Positions 35,090-47,402 are shown, counted from the first letter of the stretch. The stretch is 64,000 bases of DNA from Pleodorina starrii (GCA_030267565.1 BRXU01000004.1:2610501-2674500); one strand, 5' to 3'. Notes: generated from the letters alone by a model not told the origin. Numbers and translations are program-made.

Positions 35090-35450
35090 GGCGAGTATTT
35101 CCTTAGGTTAGTCTATCGCGACTTTCGACCCGAAGTGACGCGGGATCTGCGGCTTAAGACGCCTACTGTCAGGCGATAACAGCTTACAGTAGGCAAAGCG
35201 TGTGATTGACACAATAGAATCAAAGGAGACGCTAAGATTACTGCGGCCGGTTTTCGGGAAGTTTCCGCGCGGTGCCGGTGTGCCGTACATGTATCATGCG
35301 TGTGTTTTGGGCGATTAAGCCGAAATTCCCAGTATCTGTAATACCCTTGGTTGCATACGAGGACAACTTCCTCGGCGTAGGCCTTCCGAAGCGCTTGCGT
35401 CTGTTCCGGTCATCCGTGTTTTGGAACGAGCCAATCCTGCCGTTCCACCA
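35090..35450. promoter_or_regulatory. Bidirectional promoter region HOP / orphan membrane protein
   Basis: 361 bp between divergent ATGs, relatively AT-rich with no coding signal. HOP genes are usually heat-shock induced; I did not find a clear run of alternating GAA/TTC units that would define a heat-shock element. Confidence 0.45.
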
Positions 35451-36264
35451 ATGGGGGTGTGGGGCTATGTCATAGCTCAAACATCCCAGAGCCCAGTGCG
35501 ATTGCTTGCTTTTGGGACATTTTGCATCGGGGCGACATGGCTGGTGGGCAGCGCGTTCAGCTCCATGACGACGAGTGGCCTGGACGTGAAGCAGCGTAGA
35601 GTGGTGGCCGAGGAGATGTCTGTAGAAAACAAGGTCCGTCAGTTGCACGACGTCGGTCATCCCCCGGCTTTTAACTAGGTTTAGTTCGTCCGCTCGGCGT
35701 TGTGTTTCTGGCCCTTCGCAGCGCTTGGCGACCGCGCAACAGCAGCGCCTGAGCTCCATGCTGAAGGACTTCTCGGAGGGGCGCGGTGACGACCACTGGC
35801 GGGCGGTCATGCGGTGCGTGGCGGTTGGGAGCGGGCCGCCGTACAATATGAAGGCTCTTTCGTACTGCCCGCGCGCTGGAGGCAATGCCCGGGCTGTGGC
35901 CGGGTTGGCACTGGCAGACACACGCACCCTCTTGTTCAGGCACGGGAAGCGGATGCTGCAGGCCACGCCCAACTCGACTGGGGGCCTCGCTGCGCGCGCG
36001 TTACCATGTCAGGCACGTGAGGCACGCGACGACGTTTTTGTGGTGTCAGGCACCGCAATCACCCCCAATCGCGCGCCATCCGGCACCCTGCCATCACGCC
36101 GTCTCCGTTCCTTCGCTGCGGTGTCTTCTTGCCTGCCCTGCCCTCATGCTGTCATCATGCTGCGCCACAGGGGCACCCTGATCCCGCACCCCATGGCGGA
36201 GAGCAAGACGGAGGGGGTCGACCGCGAGCGCGTCGCCAAAGCGCTCAGCAGCGCCAAGCAGTGA
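35451..36264 (+). CDS. Small predicted single-pass membrane protein, function unknown
   Basis: I do not recognise the family. Exons 35451-35633, 35722-35813 and 36171-36264 give 122 aa with closing phases. A hydrophobic stretch at about 16-36 (VRLLAFGTFCIGATWLVGSAF) could be a membrane helix. It is preceded by a short uncharged N-terminus and followed by a polar, charged, probably helical tail (LDVKQRRVVAEEMSVENK, AQQQRLSSMLKDFSEGRGDD) ending in RVAKALSSAKQ. That layout fits an organelle inner-membrane assembly or complex-subunit protein, but this is inference only. The first donor is unusual (GTCCGT). An optional extra exon starting at the good acceptor before 35941 cannot be excluded. It shares its promoter region with HOP and converges on NBS1. 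Confidence 0.5.
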
Positions 36265-36764
36265 CGGCCGGGCGAGAGGCGACAGGCGAGAGGACAGGCG
36301 ACACAGGCGGGGTCCCGTACTTTCTTTCGCGCCATCGCCCCCAAAAGTTGTCCTGGATTTTGGACTGCTGTTGGTGCCGGAACCCCGCTGGCTGCCAGCA
36401 GCACGGCGCGGAGAGTGCTGAGGCACCGGCCCAGTGCAGCCAAGCGCAGCAGCCGGTAGCTGCAGAGCCTGAGCAGGTGGAGAGCGTCATCCACTTGTTG
36501 GGGAGAGGCGAGGGAGGCGAGAGAGCACAGCGAGGCACAGCGAGGCTACCACACGACTACTGCCGCCGCTACAACATCGCGGCGGCACACAGTTCCACGC
36601 CCAGCCAAGGGGCATGTGGACATCACCAACGCGGCCTATGTATAGCTCAGGTAGTCCGGTGCCCAGCCTGGCTCTGACCAGCGGGTCGCAGTCGGGCGCC
36701 TGCAGCCCGTCAGCGCCCGCACTGAGTGCACCGCAGCAGCAGCAGCAGCGTCACGCCCCGCGCT
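36265..36764. other. Convergent gap between the orphan gene and NBS1
   Basis: 500 bp with no coding signal. It should hold both 3' UTRs. I found no TGTAA in either direction. Confidence 0.5.
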
Positions 36765-39700
36765 TCACCCTCTCCGGGGGGCTCGAGGCGGCTTCTTGGC
36801 CCCCGCCTCGGCCTTTCTGAACATCTCGTCTGCCCGGCGCTTGTTGGTGGCCCGCTCCTCCTCCAGCCTGGGAGCAGCGGTGTGAGCCGGCGAGCCAGCC
36901 AGTGGGCGAGGGCCGGGCGAGTGGGCGAGCGAGTGGGCGGCGGAGGGGCGCAGATCGGCGGTCAGGGATGATGTGCGGCGGGGTGCTCGCATGCCGCAGG
37001 GCGGGCAGAGGTGTGAGCCAAGCTGCTGGAATGGAGAGGGTGGATGCCGGATGCGCTGCATGGCTGGGGTGATACTGGCAGCAGGTGGAGTTGGACCGCC
37101 CGAGGCTGAGGCGGGCGACTGCCCCCCTCCCTGCCAGGCACAGCAGCAGCCGGCAGGTGGTGCGGGGCCAGGAGCTCACGTCTGCTGCCCGCGCCGCGCC
37201 GCCCTGCCCGCAACCCCACGGCGCCTTCTCGGTGCACACGACGCCGGGGTGGTGGTGGTGGCGAGACGAAAGGGAGCAGGGTGCGTGCGTGCGTGCATGG
37301 TTGCTTGCGGGCCGCCAGCGACGGGTCCCTATCCACCATCACAGCGGTCTCCTCCCCTCCCCCAGAGCGCTGCCAACCAAAAACACCCCGCAGACGCGCG
37401 CTGCGACCCCCTCGTCCCTCCTTCCCGAACACTCCTGCACGGGAGCAGCCAGCCCAGCCCAGCCCAGCCCGGCTCCAGCTCCGGCCCAACCCACCGCAGG
37501 AAGGCCTCCGCCTCCTCCGTCCGCTGGAAGTTGTCCACCAGGAACACCGGCAGCGGCCGAGCTATCCGCACCGCCGGCAGCTGCCCGCCCTGCTTTCGAA
37601 ACTGCTTGAAGTCCGGGAGCACATCCCCCGGACCACCGTCGGACCCGCTCTCCGCACCGCCGCCGCCGCCATCGGCGCTGGTGTGCAGCAGCAGCGGCTC
37701 TGCGCTGCCGCTGCGGCAGCGCGGCGGCAGCTGCTGCTCCGGCGTGGGCGCAAACAGATCGGCCTCCAGCACCACCTGAGCTGACGCATCCAGAACCTCC
37801 GGAGCCGGCGGCTCCACCTTGGCCGCCGTTAGGTCCGTATCGTCCAGGCCGCCGCCGCCGCCGCCTTTGCCGGCCCTGCCTTTGCCCCGTCCAGCCGGGG
37901 CGAGGACCGCCGCCATCGCTTGCGGCGCCGTCGCCGGCGGCGTCGGGACCTCATTGACGACGATTGCGGCGCCGCGCAGCCCCGCGCCGCTGCGCCGGGA
38001 GGCGCCGCCGCCGCCGCCCCCGCCGCCGCCGCGGCCGTGCGGGTTCTGTGTCATCCAGGGGGCGTCATCCTGCGGCTCGTGCTTGGTGGGCACGGGGGAT
38101 AAGAGGAGCGGCTTCGCGGACATGTGGATGGATGCGGGCGGGGGCGCAGCAGCCAGGCGGCTGGCCAGGCTGACCGGAGGTGCCGCGCCGGTGGTGGCGG
38201 CGGTGGGGGCTGCGGACGCAGCGGCGGCGGAGGGGGCTGCGGCAGGCCTGCCGTTGCCGGGCTGGGCTGCGGCCCCGGCCGCTGCTGTCAGTCGCCGCCG
38301 CTTGGTCGGCGGTGCGTCCTCGTGGGCGGCCTGGCTCTCAGGCGGGGGCTCCGAGCCGTCGGCAGTGGTGGCTTGGGTGTTGGCGTCTGCAGGCGGGGAG
38401 GGCAGGGGGGGTTGAGAGTGACATGGAGCTGATATTGCTGCATACTGCTTGCAGCAGCAGCAGCCAGCCATTCTGGAGAGGAGCTAGCGAACGCCGAGTG
38501 GCTGCCCGAGTTGCCGTGTACGCGGGGAAGCAGGGGTGAAGACGGCGGACGACGGGGTCGGTGCGTGAAGGGCTGAAGACACAGCGACGCGGGTGGTCGA
38601 TGCCGTATGGTCTAAGCCACGTGGCTCCTTTGGTCGAAGTGGGTTTGCAGCAGTGAGGTTAATGAGCGCACGCATGGGATGCGTGACAAGGGCCATAAAG
38701 CCTGCTGCGGACGGGCGTTAAGCGCCTATGTTGGAACCTGGTTAATGTGCAGTGCAGTGCAGAAACAAGAAAAAATTGCGCATGGAGAGAGAATGTGTGT
38801 GTGTGTGCTGTTTGCCACGATGTTGGCCTGACGTGTGGTGCGGCTGCAGGAGATGTAGGGCAGAGGAAGCCTTAGAGGAACGCAGCAGCGCAGAAGAACA
38901 CTTCGGCATCACGGGAGGCGGGGCGCGCGCTTGAGCGCACCACGGGGAGCGCCCCTCGCATCCTGCAGGACACCCTCTCTGGCTTATGCTGCTCTTGTAT
39001 ATACATACGCACACACCCCTTAGCACGCTGGAAGGAACGACTGACACTGGTAAGCCGTACCCGTGGGTCGCCACGTCCAAGTGCCCTCTCGCCCTGTGCC
39101 TCCCGTCCACCGCCACAACCCGAGGACGGGACACCACTCGAGCAGGAGACCCTCCATCCCCAGCCCCAACCCCAGCCCCAACCCCCAAGGCACCACCCAG
39201 CCACCGGCCGCTGCGCCGGCCCTTCCCCTGTGCCCCACCTTCCGGGTGTCTAGCCGCCACCAGCCAGCCGTCAGCACCTGGTACCGCCGCCTCGCGCGCG
39301 CTCCCGGCGGCGGCGAGTGGCGGCTGCCCGCCCGCCCGCGCCCCCGTCCCCACACCAGCAGCCAAGGAGCTGCTCGGGACCGTGGCTGGCAGCAGCCGCG
39401 ATGTCTCGGCCTGTGGGCATGAAAGTAATGATCGAAAGTGAGTTGAGGAGGGGGTTCGGCCAGTCGACGCGCGACCGACGAACCACCCAGGGCGCGCTGC
39501 CGTACCATGCCGTACAACCCAATCGAAATACAGGCAAGCCCCCACCCAACTCAATGCCCCGTCAGATGGCCTGGTAGCTGGTACAAACCCTACCGAAGCA
39601 ACCGAAACACGACCCAACCAACCGAACAGTTATCCAACCTCCGCCCACCAGACGCACCCGTCCCTGGCTGCGCAGTCCTGGCCCGGTACCAAGTCCCGTG

Positions 39701-42700
39701 CTGCTGCTGGGGCCTGGACCGGGTCCGGGTCCGGGCCGCTGCTCCACCACCTCTCCGCCGCGCGCCGCCGCCTCCTCCGCCTCCTCCGCCTCCTCCGCCT
39801 CCTGGGTCATGTCCGAATCCGCCGGGCCCTGCGATGCCTCGGGCTGCGGCGGTGCAGCTGCGGGCGCCGCCTGGCGGCCTGACCCCGACGCCACGACCCC
39901 AGCCGCCGCGGCAATCCGCTGGCGCACTCCGGCCGCACCCAGGGTCAGGAGGGCCGTCTGCAGTCGCCGGAGTCCCCGCACACACACGCACACGCCGCGG
40001 GGAGGGGAGGGAAGGGGGACAAGCATGCAGGGGGGGGGTGACTGGCGAGGGCAGAGTCCCCAAGTGGGGTGCGTGGAAACGATAAGTCAGGGTAAGGCAG
40101 GGAGCAACACAGGCGAAGCGCGGGGTTCCGGGCGGCGGCATTGGCGCTGCTGCCAGACCGGACCTGCCCGCGAGCGGCTTCAACACAGCGTTGCGTGCAG
40201 CACACGCCCCCCCCCCCGTCGCCGCCCGGCGGCGCCCAATGCACAACTCATATGACCTTAATGCACTTGATGCACTCATTGTGCAGCGTGCGAGGCGCAG
40301 CAAATCCAAGCTTGGGCAGCGGGCGGAACAACAACCGCCCATCTGGCACATCGGGCCCGACAATGAGCAGCTTGAGGACATGAGGAGTGGCTGGCCGACC
40401 CATGGGTCGGTGCATGGGACCCAGGATGCACGAGAAACGTGTGCCCCACCGTCCACCCCACCCCGCCGGCTCTCAATGGATGCCACGCACGTCAGGTATG
40501 GGTATGGGTATGGGTATCGTCCCCACGGCGCCACGGGGCCCCGCGTGCGCGCCTCGCCCTGCCCCGCCCGCACTGGCCGCACCAGCAGCTCCTCCGCGCC
40601 CAGTGAGCCGCTCCGCGCCCCGCCCCCCTCCTCCAGCACCACCACCACCGCGGGGCCTTCCCGGGCGCCCTGGCTCTGCGGCCTCTCCACCACCCGCCCG
40701 CCCAGCTCCGAAAGCAGCGCCGCCAGGCCCTCGTCCTGCGAGAGGGTCGCGGAGCGGGTTCGTTCCTTTGCTGCTTAGCTAGGTTGGTCGGTTGCTGCTG
40801 TCTCGAGACCCTGTTTCATAAAATGGCCCTCCCTGCCGATGCGCGGCGCGGCCTACGCGCGGCCAATGCTACGTTGGATCAGGCCGAAGGGGAGCGGGGA
40901 GGGGCCAGCTGGGGCATGCGGCATGGAGCCATCCAGCCAGCCAACTAGCTAGTTAGCTAAGCTTACATTGGCTTTCTTCGGGCCGCCGCCCCAGGGCCTC
41001 ACTCACCCCGCCCACTCAGGCCCCACAGGACCTCCGGCCCCACCCGCACCTACCTGCCAGCTGGCGCTGTATCCGAAGGTTAACCCGGTCAGCAGGCCGC
41101 GCCACGCCGCGCCACCGCAGGGCGGCGGCAGGCGCACCCGCGTGGGCGGCCGGCCGGCAGCCTGCCCCATCACGAGCAGCTCCGAAACCGGCGGCGGACT
41201 GGGCATCGAGTTGGTCAGCAGCCCCGCGGAGGCAATGTCGTACAGCCTGCGACGCAACCAACGATGCGAGCGCAACAAAAGCAGCAGCAGTAGTAGCAGT
41301 AGCGGGGCCTGACGGGCAGCACAGAAGGCCGAGACAGCACGGACGGGGCGGGCTGAGTGGCGGCTGTCCGTGAGACATCTACGAATGGCTCTTCATCCGG
41401 TTGTTGTGGTTCGTTGTTTTTGGTGGTAATGGCGGTGATGCATGGTGGTGATCATGTGGTGATGGGAGGCGTACGAGAGGTCCAGGGAGAGGACCGCGGT
41501 ACAGGCGCTGCAGGCGCGCACTTATTGCACTGCTGCCCCGCAGTGCCATGTCGCAAACGGCCGTACGGAGCTGCGTGTAGGTGAGCGCTGTACGGCTGTG
41601 CCCGCGACGCCGCCGGGCCCGCAAGCGCACCAGTTCAAGCCAGCGAAGGGCACACCGCGGAGGGCGCCCTGCACCAGCGCCGACCAGGCCACGTCCTCGG
41701 GGTCGTACAGCACATGCGTTGCCGTGTTTTCGTCGTACACGTGCGCCAGGCGGGCGCCTGCGGGCGCAATCACAGAAGGGAAGGGAAGGGAAGCCGACAT
41801 GGCGCATGAAAACCCAGCCACCCCGGTCCCTGCGCTCGAGCTCGTGACCGACCCACACCCTCCCACCACCTGCCTGAAACTGCCAAGCCAGCCAAAGACA
41901 GACACGCGTCCCTTTTGAAACGAGCACTTGATCTGCACTGGGCCCCCCCGGAAGCTCCAATGATACCCGCACAATAATACCCGCACAGTCGCCATCCCCC
42001 GACCAGCTCGGACCCACCCACCCACCCACCCACCCACCCAACACCCACCGGCTCGCGCCGCCGCCTCCCGCACCTCGTCCAGGTGCGGGTGCTGCTTGTG
42101 CACCGCCACCTCCACCGGAAGCTCCTCCACACTGGCCGGGGGGTGTGGCAGGGGGCAAGAGGGCAGGAGGCAACGAAGGAGCAAGGAAGGTAGGGCAACC
42201 GACCCACACGGTGCGTTTTACCGCCTGGAGGGAAGCCGCCCACAAGGAAAGCGCCCTGCCCCCCTTTCCGCCTGCGTGCGTGCGTGCGTGCGGTGTTGCG
42301 GGCACAGGGCCCCCGCCCTCCAACCTAACGAGCATCCAGGGGTGTGGGACCGAGACACGACAGGCAAGACAAGAAGAAAGCGCATCAAGCGCGAGATTAC
42401 GGGCTGGACTTCGGGCACGCGGCCGCAGTCACCCACATGAGGTGGGTCCTGGGCGCCAGCTGCACCACGTCCCCCGCCACCAGCTGCTGGCTGCCGCCCA
42501 GCGCCATCTTCTGGCCATTGACGGTGGTGCCGTAGCGGCTCCTGTCTGCGGTTTTGTGATTATGTGTGTGGACGTCAGTGTGTACGTCAGCGCGGCGGCG
42601 GCGTCAGGCTGCGGCTTTGTGAGCCAGGGTGGTGGATATGGACGGTGGTGCCGGGTGAGGATGGGTGAGGAAGGGTGAGGATGGGTGAAGAAAGGGGGGA

Positions 42701-43127
42701 GAAGGAAACAGTCCGATTCGGGAAGCGGTGCAGGGAGAGCAGGGAAAGAGACAGCGAAGTGCAACACACGGAGAGGTGCAATTGCGGGAGTGGAGGTAGA
42801 GGAGGTTCCAGGTCACCTGGTGTGTTGCAACCGAAAAGTACCCGACGGAGCCCGGAACGCGGGAAACCACGAAGCCGCCCAAATCGACCCACCCGTGATG
42901 ATCAGGCGGTTGCCTGCGCTGCCGTCATCGCAGGTCGTGCTCACATGCAAGACGGCGTGGATCTTGCTGACGCTCTTCTCCGGCACAACAATGTCTGGCC
43001 TCGTGTCAACCTTTGTGGGAGGGCGACCAACTGTCACCTCCCGCGGCTTCTCTTGGTCTCCCGCAGTTATCAAAAACCTATCGGGTTGCCGTTGCCCGGC
43101 AATTTCGACGTGAATGACCCACACCAT
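36765..43127 (-). CDS. NBS1: Nibrin/NBS1, MRE11-RAD50-NBS1 double-strand-break repair subunit
   Basis: Nuclear regulatory subunit of the MRN complex, which senses and resects DNA breaks and activates ATM. Ten exons: 42893-43127, 42437-42545, 42049-42131, 41631-41757, 41054-41246, 40583-40735, 39658-39957, 39239-39410, 37495-38386, 36765-36867; 788 aa (human 754). The FHA domain starts at the very N-terminus as in all nibrins: MVW..., VGR (Arg35), SVSKIHAVLHV, SRYGTTVNG. A BRCT region follows (ATHVLYDPEDVAWSALVQGAL... AGLNWLYD). A long low-complexity middle includes an acidic EAEEAEEAEEA run. The C-terminus has the MRE11-binding signature DFKQFRKQ, then EEERATNKRRADEMF, which may correspond to the ATM-binding tail. 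The donors of exons 6 and 7 are the least certain; phases close throughout. Confidence 0.85.
40946..40970. repeat. CTAG-type microsatellite in an NBS1 intron
   Basis: Degenerate AGCTAGTTAGCTAAGCT repeat in intron 5 of NBS1, similar to blocks in eIF3b and PP2C introns. Confidence 0.6.
42011..42041. repeat. (CACC)n microsatellite next to an NBS1 splice donor
   Basis: Tetranucleotide CCCA repeat. In NBS1 sense it reads GGGT repeats starting within 10 nt of the intron-3 donor at 42048. Confidence 0.9.
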
Positions 43128-43362
43128 CTGCTTCGGAACAACCGGGTTTAATTAACACAGTGAGGTTCCTGACAGCATTATGCGAGTCAAATATTAGGAA
43201 TAACCATTACGGACTGAACACAGCTACCTGCCCGCAATGATGCCGTAGTGCTTTCAAAAGGGACAAAAGGCAGTTGTCACGCATAAGGCCCGAACTCTGG
43301 AGAGAATTTTCCTCAAGGTCGGGAGGTCAATCAGTTGGCTTCGATAGTTAGATCGAGTCACA
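43128..43362. promoter_or_regulatory. Bidirectional promoter region NBS1 / CYP38
   Basis: Only 235 bp separate the divergent start codons. The sequence is AT-rich around 43150-43215. Both 5' UTRs and promoters must be compact; no consensus element is obvious. Confidence 0.5.
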
Positions 43363-46300
43363 ATGGCCGCTCTCATGAATCTATCCAGCCAGAGCAGGGT
43401 CGCTCGCGCCGGGTCTGCATGCCCGGTCCCTCGCACGCAGCGAGCAGCTCCGTTCGTGTGCAGGGCTGGCAACCAGAAAATTACTGGGCATGACGAGGTG
43501 TGTAGCAGTGTCACTGAGTGGATAAGGCTGGTTTCGAGATATGCGTCCGCGACTCTCGGCATGGCCACGCAACCACTGCAGGCGAGCACTCGCAGCCCAT
43601 TGGAGCGAGCGGCGATTGGGCTGGCGACTGCGGCGGCCGTCGTCATGGGCACGTTCAGCCCACTTGTGGTGCGTGTTTGACGACTCGCGTGTGTGTGGTG
43701 CTTGCACACTTTCGCGACCCAGCGACGTGCATTTACGTGCAGCTCGAGCCGCCTGCTGCTCACGCTATTTTGGTCGCCAGTGACCCTGTGAAGAACGCCT
43801 CGGCGATCCTGCGCAACGCGCTCCCCATCAACAATAAGCCGATCCGTCAAATTCAGGTGGGTAGGCGGTTTCTGTTGCTGGATCCCTCGCTATCGGACAT
43901 GCCTGATAGTCGCTTATATAAATGCAGAAAGAGCTGGAGGGCATCAGCGAGGCGCTGCGCATTCCGGGCTCGAAGTCCCTTGGGCCGGTTTCACGGGTAA
44001 GTCGGTGCGCTGTGTGCAGCGCACAAGCTCTGGCGGACCCTCGCCCAGGCCGTGTGTTGCCGCAGCGATGTGCGACACGGCACGTTGGTTTTGCAGGCTG
44101 TGCGGGCCTCCCAGGATATCCTGACGCGTCAGAAGGATGCCATCGTCAAGGACTTTGCGCCGGAGAAGAAGGTGCGTTCCCTGGAACGATGTGGGGCCGT
44201 CGGGGGACGCCGCCTCCCGCGGTCGCATCCATCAGCACCCAACAACCTCAGCCTGCATCTTGACGCTCAAACACACGGACCCAGTTCAGTTCACTCCATC
44301 GCAATCTTTGTGCCGCACGGAGTGCAGCGCAAGCCAGCCGCGCCTGCTGCGATCCGCCTGCTGCGCCCCGACGGCCTCCTGGGCACGGTACACGGCTTCA
44401 AAAAAGCTTGCCCGGCGGTTCCAACCTGCGCGTGACGTGCCGCGTCGCGTCACCATCCTACTGTACGACAGCTCGTCTCCTCAACCCCACCGTCGACTCT
44501 CTGGCATCTCCAGCCCCCGCTACCTGCGCCTCCAATCCAACCCACCAGCCCCGCCATCCCGTCCGTCCCGCCCGGGGTATCGAATACCACACCATGCCTC
44601 CACACCTGATTCCGCTTCCCTGCCTCGCCCTCTGCCGTACAGGAGTACGGCCTGGACAACATCGAGAAGCTGGCGGCTGCGCTGACGGACTTCCAGGCGA
44701 CTGTGGAGGCTAAGGACAAGCAGGCGGTGCCCATCAAGCAGCGCGAGGCGCTGACCTACGTGGGCAACATTGAGGAGGCCATGGTCAAGGGCTTCCCCTT
44801 CCAGGTGCCGCCCGAGTACGCGGACCGGCCGCTGCTTCTGGTGAGTGCTCAGGGCCTAAGGGGGGCGAGGAGCTGGAAGGGGCGGGTGGGTTGGGGGACG
44901 GTACAGGAATGCAGTGCAAATGCTGCCTCAGCCTTGTCCTGCGCCGGCACACCGGTCGAAATGGGCTTTGGTGAGTCCGCGGAGTCGCGACTCGATACCT
45001 GCCGCGACTCCACCCCCCTGCACCCCTCTCCTCTCCTCTCCCCTCCTAGGGCCGCACCACTCTGGAGATGAAGGTCAACTGCCGGGAGACTCCCGAGGGG
45101 CCGCAGACCTTCGTGCAGACGATTGTGCTGGACGGCTACAACGCGCCCGTGAGCGCGGGTCAGTTTCTGGATCTGGTGCAGCGCGGCTTCTATGATGGCA
45201 TGGAGGTGCAGCGCGCGGACGGCTTTGTGGTGCAAACCGGCGACCCCGAGGGCCCGGCGGACGGCTTCGTGGACCCCAAGACGGGGGAGATCCGACGGTG
45301 GGAGGGGAGGGGCGCGGCGGCTGGGGGAGGCGGCGGGGCCCGGAGGCACAGCGTTTGAGGGTGGCGGGTTGGGGGCGGGCTGCGGGAGCCGGGAGGGCGT
45401 GTGTGGGCCTGGGCTGTGGGCGGGGGATATTGGATGGCGCTGCGTGCGGGTCTGGGTCTGGGCGACGCGTGTGCTGGTGGGCTGCGCTGCAGTAGCGCTC
45501 AGGCCTGGGGATGTGCGGATGTGCGCCGCCACCGCTACTCGATCGATTCTGGGACACTGGTCGCTGGCGACGATGTACGCGAACTCAAGGTACCGGGCAG
45601 GCAAAGCCGCTTGGGGTTTACGGAACCGGGCGATGCATCCCAAGCAGTTCACGTTGACCCGCCGAGGCCGCGCATGCCTGCTGCCGTGCCCTTTGGCGCT
45701 GTGCGCCCAGCGTGTACGCGCACGTGTGTCCAGTCAAGCATCTCCGCCTCCTCGCCGTTCCCCGGCCAATGTGCGTCGATCATTGCCCCTCCCGCAGGGT
45801 CCCCTTTGAGGTGCGGGTCCAGGGCGACAAGGAGCCCATCTACGACTTTACGCTGGAGGACCTGGGCCGCGTGAACGAGCAGCCGGTGCTGCCGTTCAAT
45901 GCGTACGGCACGCTGGCCTGGGCGCGCAACGAGTTTGAGAACAACTCGGCGTCCAGCCAGGTGTTCTTCCTGCTCAAGGAGAGCGAGCTGACGCCCACGG
46001 GTTCGAACCTGCTGGACGGCCGCTTTGCCGTGTTTGGGTACATCACGCAGGGGCAAGACGCTCTGGCGGACTTCAAGGTCGGTACCCCGGGTTCGGTGGG
46101 TTATGGCGCGGCGCGAGCTGAAGGGTGCGATGTCCAGGACAGGAGAAAGAGCTCCAAAGGCGCTTGCGTGCAGCAGGCAGGGGAGAGCGGCCGGCGCAAG
46201 GTCCATCGCAGTCGCTTGTTTGGAGCTGCATGCCAGGGCTGCTCAGCTGTACTGAAATGCTGACGTGTCGTACTATGTAATAGGCGGGGAGGCGCGTGAT

Positions 46301-46463
46301 GGTCTTTTCTGGACACCGGGGATGGGCGCAGGGGAGCTTATTGGGTGTGCCTGATATGCTTACCTGGCCGGCTCTGATGACGCACACGCAGGTGGGAGAC
46401 AAGATCGAGTACATCAAGGTCGTCGACGGAGCGCAGAACCTAAAGAACGGGCCCAGCGCGTAG
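43363..46463 (+). CDS. CYP38: CYP38/TLP40-type thylakoid-lumen cyclophilin
   Basis: Lumenal immunophilin required for assembly and repair of photosystem II; it regulates thylakoid phosphatase in spinach (TLP40). Nine exons: 43363-43497, 43582-43668, 43743-43856, 43928-43996, 44097-44171, 44643-44840, 45050-45297, 45798-46077, 46392-46463; 425 aa (Arabidopsis 437). The N-terminus is a bipartite targeting signal: a basic, Ser/Ala-rich transit peptide, then a hydrophobic stretch ([16 protein letters not shown]) and an AHA cleavage site at about residue 82. Next comes the helical bundle ([37 protein letters not shown]) and from about 227 the cyclophilin-like domain ([65 protein letters not shown]). 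The intron-8 donor is GTCGGT. It is followed in tandem by TIM8. Confidence 0.96.
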
Positions 46464-46730
46464 AGAGCGCAATTGATCTCGCGCAGAGGAATTTTGACGC
46501 ACCTTCAGTATAAGCTTCCTCCAGCATCAGTTTTGATGTGCTTTTGGTCACTCGCGATTTTTGCATTCCAGTACGGCTGAGTACGGCGCTGTTTTCGACG
46601 CGCGTGACCATAATGCATTCTGGAAGGGATGTTGGATGAGCTATACCGTCGTTTTTGATAGTAGTCTGCGTTAGCTGAGCTCGTGCAGGAGGTGTACAAG
46701 TGGCCCGGCGACGACTCGGACGCTCGATAC

Positions 46731-46735
46731 TGTAA
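46731..46735 (+). terminator. Candidate poly(A) signal (TGTAA) of CYP38
   Basis: TGTAA 268 nt after the CYP38 stop and 97 nt before the TIM8 ATG, so termination of CYP38 and the TIM8 promoter must be tightly packed. Confidence 0.5.
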
Positions 46736-46831
46736 AGTACTGTCTCGGTGTCGTTTTCATTCCACTCCGAACGTCAGAAAGCCGCGACAAAGCTCTGCAG
46801 TGGGTACGCAGTTCCGTGTAACGTCAGAACG

Positions 46832-47162
46832 ATGGCTGCGCCGAACGACCAATCGGTATCGCCGGAGCTGCAGCAGTTCATCGCACGGGAGTCTCAAGTA
46901 GCGCAAATTCAGAGCATGATCGCGACGCTTACGGAGGTCCGTCTCTTGATACCCGTCATCCTTCGTCACACGGCGCAACGTGTTTGCGCGACTTGCTGTG
47001 GACCTGCAGGTCTGCTGGGATACGTGCGTTCAGTCGCCAGGCAGCTACCTTTCAAGCAAGGAGTCGACCTGCTTGGAGAACTGTGCGCGTCGGTTCGTCG
47101 AGACGACGCAATACATCCTTCAACGAGCTGCCCACAAGGCAGATTCGGGCTCGGGCTTCTAG
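46832..47162 (+). CDS. TIM8: Mitochondrial intermembrane-space small TIM chaperone TIM8
   Basis: Subunit of the TIM8-TIM13 hexamer that ferries hydrophobic precursors across the intermembrane space. Two exons, 46832-46936 and 47010-47162, give 85 aa, the usual small-TIM size. Motifs: ELQQFIARESQVAQIQSMI as in Tim8 (LQRFIEIETQ...), the twin CX3C pair C37-WDT-C41 and C56-LEN-C60 with 14 residues between, and RRFVETTQYILQR at the end. The aromatic residue directly after the first Cys and the FVETTQYIL tail favour TIM8 over TIM9/10/13. There is no cleavable presequence, as expected for MIA40 import. The donor of the only intron is GTCCGTC. It converges on the F-box gene. Confidence 0.92.
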
Positions 47163-47390
47163 CCGTTCTTATGCGTATGACGGCGTTAACATGGGCTAGA
47201 TCGGCTGCTGCTTCGCGCGGCGCAGTGCCGTCTCTCACGCAGGTGATGGGAGACGGGCTTGCAGTGGTCGTGTTTGGTGGTTGGTGGTAATGTGGAAGTG
47301 AAGCGATGATGGGCGCCTGTGCGCACCCCGGTTGCAATGGTTGAGGCGAGCAGTGGAGGAGGCGCAGCGTAACCGAGCCGGCCGAGTGTG

Positions 47391-47402
47391 TTACAAGTGT
47401 AA
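47391..47402. terminator. Composite TTACA..TGTAA poly(A) site for two convergent genes
   Basis: Sequence TTACAAGTGTAA. It holds TGTAA on the plus strand (47398-47402), 236 nt past the TIM8 stop. It also holds TGTAA on the minus strand (47391-47395), the first one I found beyond the F-box stop at 48399. Confidence 0.45.

Noticed and set aside
35941..36018. Possible additional exon of the orphan membrane-protein gene
   Set aside because: Good acceptor but no convincing donor, and the three-exon model already closes in frame.
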